A stretch of DNA of 64,000 nucleotides from Pseudonocardiaceae bacterium (lineage in GTDB: Bacteria; Actinomycetota; Actinomycetes; Mycobacteriales; Pseudonocardiaceae). Numbering within the stretch: the stretch's first letter is position 1; each line of letters opens with the position of its first letter. The translations under genes and the position numbers were made by a program. The stretch lies in contig WHSY01000003.1 in NCBI GenBank assembly GCA_009379815.1, positions 36,080 through 100,079 on the forward strand, written 5' to 3'. The notes beneath the pieces were generated by a model, which ran no database searches, was not told where the DNA came from, and saw nothing but the letters and a program-made list of their open reading frames with translations. Below, piece after piece: positions 58,003-64,000 of this stretch.

Positions 58003-59963
58003 GAGGCCCGCAGCGCCAAGACGTGCGCGACGGCACGCCAGGGTTCGAGCCGCACGTAGTTGGACTGGCCCCAGTCGTAGGTCTCGCCGCTGACCTCGTC
58101 GTACACCGCGAAGCGGTCGGGCAGGTCCGTGCCCAGCGCCGGCAGGTCGAGCGACACCGTGGCCTCCACGGTGGCGAAGGGGTCGAGCGTCACCACGCAG
58201 ATCACCGTGTCGCCGCTCGCGGGGTCGATCTTGGAGTAGGCGAGCAGCGCGTCGCTGTCGGTGTCGTGGACGTGCAGCGTCCGCAGCTGTTGCAACGCCG
58301 GGTGCGCCCGCCGTATCGCGTTGAGCCGGGTGATCCAGGGCTGTAGCGAGCGGCCGGCTGCGAGCGCGGCTGCGAAGTCGCGGGGTCGCAGCTGGAACTT
58401 CTCGGTGTCGAGGTACTCCTCGCTGCCCTCCCGGGCCGGTACGCGCTCGAAGAGCTCGAAGCCGGAGTAGACACCCCAGGATGGGGACAGCGTCGCGGCC
58501 AGCGTGGCGCGGATCGCGAACATGCCCGTCCCGCCGTGCTGCAGCGAGGCGTGCAGGATGTCGGGAGTGTTGACGAAGAAGTTGGGCCGCACCTCGTCGG
58601 CCCGCGACGCCAGCTCGGCCGCGTAGTCGGCCAGTTCGTGCTTGTCCGTGCGCCAGGTGAAGTAGGTGTAGGACTGGGTGAACCCGAGCCGGGCAAGGCC
58701 GTAGAGCATGGCGGGGCGGGTGAATGCCTCGGAGAGGAACAACACGTCCGGGTAGCGCGCCTTGGCCTCCCATATCAGCCGGTGCCAGAAGTCGAGCGGC
58801 TTGGTGTGCGGGTTGTCCACGCGGAAGATCCGCACTCCCCGCTCGATCCAGAACAGCAGCACCCGCAGCATCTCGGCGTAGATCCCGCGCGGATCGTTGT
58901 CGAAGTTGAGCGGGTAGATGTCCTGGTAGCGCTTGGGCGGGTTCTCCGCGTAGGCGATCGAGCCGTCCGGCCGGGTGGTGAACCACTCCGGGTGCTCGAC
59001 GGCCCACGGGTGGTCGGGCGCGGTCTGTAGCGCGTAGTCCAGCGCGACCTCCATGCCCAGCTCGTCGGCGCGGGCGACGAACGCGTCGAAGTCGGCGAGG
59101 CTGCCCAGCCGCGGGTGTACCGCGTCGTGGCCGCCCTCCGCCGACCCGATCGCCCACGGCGAGCCGACGTCGTCCGGCGTCGAGACCAGCGCGTTGTTCG
59201 GGCCCTTGCGGTTGACCCGGCCGATGGGGTGGATCGGGGGCAGGTAGACCACATCGAAGCCCATCGCGGCGATCCGGTCGAGCTCGCGCGACGCCGTGGC
59301 GAAGGTGCCGTGGACCGGGTCGCCGCGCTCGTCCCGGCCCCCGGTCGAGCGGGGGAAGAACTCGTACCAGGAGCCGAAGAGGGCACGGGGTCGGTCGACC
59401 CACACGTGGTGCTCCGCACCGTGGGTGATCAGGTCACGGATCGGGTCGGCGTCCAGGATCCGGGACACCGGGCTGGCGAGCGCGGGTCCGACCCGCTCGC
59501 CGAGGGTGCGGTCGGTGTCGCGCAGTGCCGCCGCGGCCGCCGTCAGCGTGGGGAGATTGAGGCGCTGCCCCGGCCGTCGCGCCACCCGGTCGAGCAGCCG
59601 AGCTCCCGCCTCCAGGTCGTTGCCGAGTTCCGGTGCCGCCTGTCCCGCGCCGATCTTGACCTCGACGTGGTGACGCCACGTGGCCCACGGATCGCTCCAC
59701 GCGTCCACCCGGAAGGTCCACAGCCCCTCCCGGTCGGGCACCACCACGGCGCCGAACCGGTCCTCGGCCGTCGCGTGCATCCGGATCTGCCTGCCCCGGC
59801 GGTCTCCGGGACCGCGCCACACCACCGTGGCGGCGACCGGGTCGTGACCCTCCCGCATCACGGTCGCGGCCACCGGGACGTGCTCGCCCACGACGGCCTT
59901 GGACGGGTGGCGCCCGCAGGACACCACCGGGGAGACGTCATCGATGCAAAGCCGCCCGGCCAA
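57999..59963 (-). CDS. glgE: Alpha-1,4-glucan:maltose-1-phosphate maltosyltransferase
   Basis: Extends alpha-1,4-glucan with maltose units from maltose-1-phosphate. 654 residues: N-terminal beta domain starting [28 protein letters not shown]13_3 catalytic barrel with nucleophile Asp in [12 protein letters not shown] and acid Glu in [10 protein letters not shown]. No ATG or GTG is in frame near the conserved N-terminus. TTG 59963, with AAGGG about nine bases upstream, is the best start and matches relatives (M-A-G-R-L). Its substrate comes from Mak, and branching from GlgB. Divergent from glgP. Confidence 0.94.
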   Translation of the reverse strand: MAGRLCIDDVSPVVSCGRHPSKAVVGEHVPVAATVMREGHDPVAATVVWRGPGDRRGRQIRMHATAEDRFGAVVVPDREGLWTFRVDAWSDPWATWRHHVEVKIGAGQAAPELGNDLEAGARLLDRVARRPGQRLNLPTLTAAAAALRDTDRTLGERVGPALASPVSRILDADPIRDLITHGAEHHVWVDRPRALFGSWYEFFPRSTGGRDERGDPVHGTFATASRELDRIAAMGFDVVYLPPIHPIGRVNRKGPNNALVSTPDDVGSPWAIGSAEGGHDAVHPRLGSLADFDAFVARADELGMEVALDYALQTAPDHPWAVEHPEWFTTRPDGSIAYAENPPKRYQDIYPLNFDNDPRGIYAEMLRVLLFWIERGVRIFRVDNPHTKPLDFWHRLIWEAKARYPDVLFLSEAFTRPAMLYGLARLGFTQSYTYFTWRTDKHELADYAAELASRADEVRPNFFVNTPDILHASLQHGGTGMFAIRATLAATLSPSWGVYSGFELFERVPAREGSEEYLDTEKFQLRPRDFAAALAAGRSLQPWITRLNAIRRAHPALQQLRTLHVHDTDSDALLAYSKIDPASGDTVICVVTLDPFATVEATVSLDLPALGTDLPDRFAVYDEVSGETYDWGQSNYVRLEPWRAVAHVLALRAS

Positions 59964-60084
59964 CCGGCTGCCCTTCCCCTCGGTGTGGTCCTGCCGCGCG
60001 CCAGTCTGCCGGGTGCCCGCCCGTGGCCGCAGTGCGGCAGCCGACGCCGGGCGGGATCGTTCCAGTGACCGGCTCCCGGCCGGA

Positions 60085-60090
60085 TAGGGT
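60085..60090 (+). promoter_or_regulatory. -10 element TAGGGT for leaderless glgP
   Basis: TAGGGT ends eight bases before the GTG at 60099, in the 135-base spacer between divergent glgE and glgP. Confidence 0.6.
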
Positions 60091-60098
60091 CCGACCTT

Positions 60099-62666
60099 GT
60101 GAGAGCTCTGCGCCGCTTCACCGTCCGTGCCCAGCTGCCCGGGCGGCTGGCGCCGTTGGAGGCGCTGGCGACGAACCTGCGCTGGACCTGGCACCCGCCG
60201 ACGCAGGATCTGTTCGCTGGGCTGGACCCTGCCACCTGGCGGCAGGTGTCGGGCGACCCGGTGCGGCTGCTCGGCGAGATCCCCACCGAACGGCTCGTCG
60301 AGCTCGCCGCCGACGAGGACATCGTCGCCCGGACCACCTCACTGGCCGAGGACTTGCGCCGCTACCTCGAAGAGCCCCGGTGGTACCAGCAGCGCCGGGC
60401 CGCACTGCCCGAGCTGCCCGCGGCGGTCGCCTACTTCTCGATGGAGTTCGGGGTCTCCGAGGTGTTGCCCAACTACTCGGGTGGGCTCGGGGTGCTCGCC
60501 GGTGACCACCTCAAGGCCGCCTCGGACCTGGGTGTGCCGCTCGTCGGGGTGGGGCTGCTCTACCGGTCGGGCTACTTCCGCCAGTCGCTGTCGCTGGACG
60601 GCTGGCAGCAGGAGCACTACCCGGCGCTGGATCCGCAGGGGTTGCCGCTGCAGCTTGTCGCCGACGACAGCGGGGCGCCGGTGCTGGTGCACGTCGGAAT
60701 GCCCGACAACCGGGTGCTGCGGGCACGGATCTGGAAGGCCGAGATCGGCCGGGTGCCGCTGTTGCTGCTCGACTCCGATATCGAGGACAACCCGGACGAC
60801 CTGCGCGGTGTCACCGACCGGCTCTACGGGGGAGACCAGGACCACCGGATCCGCCAGGAGATCCTCGCCGGCATCGGCGGCGTGCGCGCCGTCCGGTCGT
60901 TCTGCGAGCTGGTCGGGCTGCCGCGCCCCGAGGTGTTCCACACCAACGAGGGACATGCCGGATTCCTCGGTCTCGAGCGGGTGCGCGAGCTGGTCAACAC
61001 CGAGGAGCTGAGCTTCGACGAGGCGCTGACCGCGGTGCGGTCGGGCACCGTGTTCACCACCCACACCCCCGTGCCGGCCGGTATCGACCGGTTCCCCGCC
61101 GATCTCGTGCAGCGCTACTTCGCGGGGTCGCCGGACGGCGCGGCGCTGCTGCCGGGCGTCGACGTCACCCAGGTGCTCGCGCTGGGGACCGAGGACAACC
61201 CCGACATGTTCAACATGGCGCACATGGGGCTGCGGCTGGCCCAGCGGGCCAACGGGGTCTCGGCGTTGCACGGCGCCGTTTCCCGGGCCATGTTCCGCCC
61301 GCTGTGGCCGGACTTCGACGCAGACGAGGTGCCGATCGGCTCGGTGACCAACGGCGTACACGGCCCGACCTGGGCCGCGCGCGAGGTCGCCGCGCTGCTC
61401 GGCGGCGGGTCCGCCGCTGCCGAGCCCGCCGGCGGCGGGATGGAACCGGTCGCCGACGGCGTGCTGTGGGAGTTGCGCTGCACGTTGCGTGCCCGGCTCG
61501 TCGAGGAGGTCCGGCGGCGGGTCCGCGAGGCGTGGCTGGCCCGCGGCGCTTCGGAGCCCGAGCTGGGCTGGACGTCGCAGGTATTCGATCCGGACGTGCT
61601 CACCGTCGGCTTCGCACGGCGGGTGCCCACCTACAAGCGGCTGACCCTGATGCTGCGCGATCCCGAGCGGTTGCGGGCACTGCTGCTCGACGAGCAGCAC
61701 CCGGTACAGCTGGTGATCGCGGGCAAGTCGCATCCGGCCGACGACGGCGGCAAGGCGCTGATCCAGCAGATCGTCCGGTTCGCCGACGACCCGGCCGTGC
61801 GGCACCGCATCGTCTTCCTGCCCGACTACGACATGTCGATGGCCCGTTACCTGTACTGGGGTTGCGACGTGTGGCTGAACAATCCGCTGCGGCCGCTGGA
61901 GGCCTGCGGCACGTCCGGCATGAAGTCCGCGCTCAACGGCGGGCTCAACCTGTCGATCCGGGACGGCTGGTGGGACGAGCTCTACGACGGGCACAACGGC
62001 TGGGCGATCCCCACCGCCGACGGGGTCTCCGATCCGGAGCGTCGCGACACCCTGGAGGCCAACGCGCTCTACGAGCTGATCGCCTCGCAGGTCGCGCCGC
62101 GGTTCTACGAGCGCAACGCCGACGGGGTACCCGAGCAGTGGGTCGCGCTGGTGCGCCACACGCTGGCCACGCTGGGCCCGCAGGTACAGGCGTCCCGGAT
62201 GCTGCAGGAGTACGTCGAGGGCTACTACGCCCCGGCGGCGCGGTCGTCGGCGGCTGTGCTCGCCGACTCCTTCGCCGGGGCGCGCGAGCTCGCCTCCTAC
62301 CGGTCCCGGGTGCGCGGGGCATGGCCCTGGGTGCGGGTGGCCAATGTCGACACCTCGGGGATGCCCGACTCTCCCGAGCTCGGCTCGCCGATGACGGTGC
62401 GGGCCGCGGTGGAGCTCGCGGGGCTGTCGCCGTCCGACCTGGACGTGCAGGCGATGGTCGGCCGGGTCGACGACGCCGACGAACTGCGCGACACCGTTGT
62501 CGTCGCGATGCACCGCGTGGGGCCGGCCGACGGCGTAGGGGACCGGTTCGAGGCGACCCTGCCGCTGCCGCACGCCGGGCTGCTCGGTTACACGGTGCGG
62601 GTGCTGCCGCGGCACGACCTGATGTCCGCGCCCGCCGAGTTCGGTCTCATCCACCTCGCCGGCTGA
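60099..62666 (+). CDS. glgP: Alpha-glucan (glycogen) phosphorylase
   Basis: Releases glucose-1-phosphate from the non-reducing ends of alpha-glucan, using PLP. The 855-residue GT35 protein has an N-terminal DUF3417-like part (1-about 115), [30 protein letters not shown], the glucan and phosphate site [24 protein letters not shown], and the PLP lysine in [12 protein letters not shown]. The GTG start matches homologues and follows a -10 by eight bases. It corresponds to mycobacterial Rv1328. The 3' side is bounded by a tandem-repeat hairpin region. Confidence 0.95.
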   Translation: MRALRRFTVRAQLPGRLAPLEALATNLRWTWHPPTQDLFAGLDPATWRQVSGDPVRLLGEIPTERLVELAADEDIVARTTSLAEDLRRYLEEPRWYQQRRAALPELPAAVAYFSMEFGVSEVLPNYSGGLGVLAGDHLKAASDLGVPLVGVGLLYRSGYFRQSLSLDGWQQEHYPALDPQGLPLQLVADDSGAPVLVHVGMPDNRVLRARIWKAEIGRVPLLLLDSDIEDNPDDLRGVTDRLYGGDQDHRIRQEILAGIGGVRAVRSFCELVGLPRPEVFHTNEGHAGFLGLERVRELVNTEELSFDEALTAVRSGTVFTTHTPVPAGIDRFPADLVQRYFAGSPDGAALLPGVDVTQVLALGTEDNPDMFNMAHMGLRLAQRANGVSALHGAVSRAMFRPLWPDFDADEVPIGSVTNGVHGPTWAAREVAALLGGGSAAAEPAGGGMEPVADGVLWELRCTLRARLVEEVRRRVREAWLARGASEPELGWTSQVFDPDVLTVGFARRVPTYKRLTLMLRDPERLRALLLDEQHPVQLVIAGKSHPADDGGKALIQQIVRFADDPAVRHRIVFLPDYDMSMARYLYWGCDVWLNNPLRPLEACGTSGMKSALNGGLNLSIRDGWWDELYDGHNGWAIPTADGVSDPERRDTLEANALYELIASQVAPRFYERNADGVPEQWVALVRHTLATLGPQVQASRMLQEYVEGYYAPAARSSAAVLADSFAGARELASYRSRVRGAWPWVRVANVDTSGMPDSPELGSPMTVRAAVELAGLSPSDLDVQAMVGRVDDADELRDTVVVAMHRVGPADGVGDRFEATLPLPHAGLLGYTVRVLPRHDLMSAPAEFGLIHLAG

Positions 62667-62696
62667 CCCCGGTTCGGGCGGTCCGGCTCACCGCTT

Positions 62697-62812
62697 GCCG
62701 TGAAGGGCACCTGCACTGCGACGGAGGCGGGGCGGTCGCCGTGAAGGGCACCTGCACTGCGACGGAGGCGGGGCGGTCGCCGTGAAGGGCACCTGCACTG
62801 CGATGGAGGCGG
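62697..62812. repeat. 41-bp tandem direct repeat, nearly three copies
   Basis: Copies begin at 62697, 62738 and 62779 with GCCGTGAAGGGCACCTGC; the third is cut at about 34 bases and has one substitution. Copies one and two are identical over the full unit. They lie in the 193-base spacer between convergent glgP and the ABC permease gene. Confidence 0.92.
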
Positions 62813-62828
62813 TGAAGGTGCCCTTCGC
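62782..62828. terminator. Hairpin formed by the last repeat copy and an inverted arm
   Basis: GTGAAGGGCACCT in each repeat copy can pair with AGGTGCCCTTCGC at 62816-62828 (12 of 13 bases). The three upstream arms give alternative hairpins with one downstream arm, between two convergent genes, consistent with a bidirectional terminator. Confidence 0.6.
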
Positions 62829-62859
62829 GGCGGCAGCGGGCCGGGCGGTCGCGTGGGCG

Positions 62860-63696
62860 TCACGTGACATCCCTGCGGTGCAGCAGCACGCCTGCGAGCA
62901 GCACGAAACCGATCAGGTAGCCCAGCAGCACCACGGTCGCCTGGGTGCCGTCGACCACCGCGACGACTCCCGGTGTGCCGCCCGCGCCGCTGCCCTGGGC
63001 CTGGGCGCCGAGCGCGGCGACCAGCGATCCGGCGTTGGTGCCGGGCATGACCCGCTGCAGCGTGGCGACCGGATCCAGCAGCGCCGCGAACCCGCGGATG
63101 AGGTTCTCCAGTGCTAGTGCCCACACCAGCCCGAGGCCTACGGCGAGCGCCGGGCCGCGGGCCAGCGTGCCGAGCAGCAGTCCGAACGCGCACCACATCC
63201 CGAGGATGAGCCAGCCCGCCGCGATGCCGGTGGCCAGCTCGCCTGCTGATGGCCAGTCCAGCGGCATCGCCTCGGAGGTCGCGATGATCGCGCTGGTCGC
63301 CGCGGCCAGCCCGAAGCTCAGCAATACCAGTGCCAGCAACGTCGCGGCCAGCGCGCTCACCTGGCCGAGGTGGACGCTGGTCCGGCCGGGGCGCTGGGTC
63401 AGCACCGTCTTCAGGGTCCCCCAGCCGTACTCGCTGCCGGCCACCAGCGCCCCGAGGATCATCACGATCGCGCCGCCGAACAGTGCGTAGCCGCCGACCG
63501 TGTTGGCGACCAGGTTGGCCGGCAGCGCGTCGGCGAGGATCCGCCTGCCCGCGGCGGTGTCGCCCGCGCTGCGATAGCTGAGGTAGGTGAGCACGTAGCC
63601 GAAGAACAGCAGCAGCGACAGCCATGCCCCAGCCAGCACCCAGGTCGCCGGGCGCTTGCGCAGCTTGAGCAGCTCCGCGGAGACGCTACTGAGCAT
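62860..63696 (-). CDS. ABC-2 type transporter permease
   Basis: 278 residues with six predicted membrane helices, beginning with the amphipathic SAELLKLRKRPATW typical of ABC-2 permeases whose first helix follows a short cytoplasmic stretch. The segment GSEYGWGTLKTVLTQRPGR between helices 2 and 3 is characteristic of this family. ATG 63696, with AAAGGA seven bases upstream, is preferred to ATG 63705. It overlaps the upstream ATPase gene by about 11 bases, so the two form an export complex. The substrate is unknown. Confidence 0.85.
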   Translation of the reverse strand: MLSSVSAELLKLRKRPATWVLAGAWLSLLLFFGYVLTYLSYRSAGDTAAGRRILADALPANLVANTVGGYALFGGAIVMILGALVAGSEYGWGTLKTVLTQRPGRTSVHLGQVSALAATLLALVLLSFGLAAATSAIIATSEAMPLDWPSAGELATGIAAGWLILGMWCAFGLLLGTLARGPALAVGLGLVWALALENLIRGFAALLDPVATLQRVMPGTNAGSLVAALGAQAQGSGAGGTPGVVAVVDGTQATVVLLGYLIGFVLLAGVLLHRRDVT

Positions 63697-64000
63697 CGTC
63701 GTCATCCTTTCGTCCCGTCATCTCCAGGAACACGTCTTCGAGGCTGCGTTCATCGGCGCGCAGCTCGCTGACCTCGACCCCGGCCGAAACCAGCTCTCGG
63801 TTGATCCGCGCCGCCTCGTCCGGGCCCGCCTGCAACCGCAGTACGTCGCCGTCGCGTGCCACGCGGTGGTCGCCGAGCAGCTGCGCGGCGCACCGTGCGG
63901 CGGCATCCGGCGGCGTCGCGGTGACCACGAGGGCTGTCTGCCCGCGTAGCTCGGCCACCGTCGACTCGGTGATCAGCCGCCCACCCGAGATCACCCCGAC
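63686..64000 (-). CDS. ABC transporter ATP-binding protein (C-terminal end; start outside window)
   Basis: The last 104 residues of an ABC-2-type ATPase. The frame is open to the right edge of the window. Only the region after the nucleotide-binding core is visible: VGVISGGRLITESTVAELRG at the left of the fragment, a small accessory domain, and the hallmark tail SLEDVFLEMTGR. Walker motifs lie beyond the window. Stop codon at 63686; overlaps the permease start, indicating translational coupling. Confidence 0.88.
   Translation of the reverse strand, partial: VGVISGGRLITESTVAELRGQTALVVTATPPDAAARCAAQLLGDHRVARDGDVLRLQAGPDEAARINRELVSAGVEVSELRADERSLEDVFLEMTGRKDDDDAQ

Noticed and set aside
60339..62654. 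771-codon open frame on the minus strand opposite glgP
   Set aside because: High-GC shadow of glgP without recognisable domains or a ribosome site.
62697..62812. Possible CRISPR array (three regularly spaced repeats)
   Set aside because: The units are contiguous 41-bp tandem copies without variable spacers, and no cas genes are present.

Overview
The window is high-GC actinobacterial DNA and most probably comes from the Pseudonocardiales. The evidence is dense GTG starts, many apparently leaderless genes, a mismatch-repair NucS, a MurA with Asp in place of the catalytic Cys, a mycothiol-type maleylpyruvate isomerase fold protein and a GlgE alpha-glucan pathway. The order rho-rpmE-prfA-prmC-tsaC-wecA-atp operon-cobO-murA, and later nucS, mce, thiolase, thioredoxin, glgB, glgE, glgP, follows a backbone known from Mycobacterium. 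The order assignment is inference; I cannot name the species. The window is almost entirely coding, with no gene-free stretch above about 270 bases. I see no rRNA, tRNA, CRISPR array, transposase or prophage gene.

Layout. 1-7743: C-terminal part of rho, ribosomal protein L31, release factor RF1 and its methyltransferase PrmC, a secreted SGNH esterase, tRNA t6A synthase TsaC, serine hydroxymethyltransferase, and the WecA/TagO-like lipid-carrier sugar-phosphate transferase. 8014-16282: two small AtpZ/AtpI-like membrane proteins, the complete F1Fo ATP synthase atpBEFHAGDC, and a DUF2550 protein. 16299-18205: cob(I)alamin adenosyltransferase and MurA. 18264-31000: acyl-CoA ligase, ethylmalonyl-CoA mutase, an ehuBCDA-type ectoine uptake system, a crotonase-fold protein lacking the catalytic glutamates, an MHS-family transporter, NucS and an aldehyde dehydrogenase.

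30729-43995 is rich in acyl-CoA and coenzyme B12 chemistry: a duplicated 3-hydroxyacyl-CoA dehydrogenase, crotonyl-CoA carboxylase/reductase, methylmalonyl-CoA epimerase, thiolase, MeaB chaperone GTPase and isobutyryl-CoA mutase large subunit. Together with ecm at 20051 and the cobalamin adenosyltransferase at 16299 these give a C4/C5 acyl-CoA network: acetyl-CoA to acetoacetyl-CoA to 3-hydroxybutyryl-CoA; crotonyl-CoA to ethylmalonyl-CoA to methylsuccinyl-CoA; and butyryl-CoA/isobutyryl-CoA interconversion. Regulators of TetR, PucR and MarR type and several palindromes lie among them.

44054-62666: thioredoxin-TPR protein, a lipoprotein zinc peptidase, then glgB, mak, treS, glgE and glgP of alpha-glucan and trehalose metabolism. 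A same-strand four-gene block (hisS, DinB/SCP2-like protein, GGDEF/degenerate-EAL protein, S-adenosylmethionine methyltransferase) sits between glgB and mak-treS. 62860-64000: an ABC-2 exporter permease and the C-terminal end of its ATPase.

For a second look: the leaderless promoter pattern, the interposed c-di-GMP/methyltransferase block, MurA Asp117, the F89/Q207 fingerprint that identifies IcmA, the crotonase without catalytic Glu, and two families of intergenic repeats (19-bp hairpins and a 41-bp tandem repeat).
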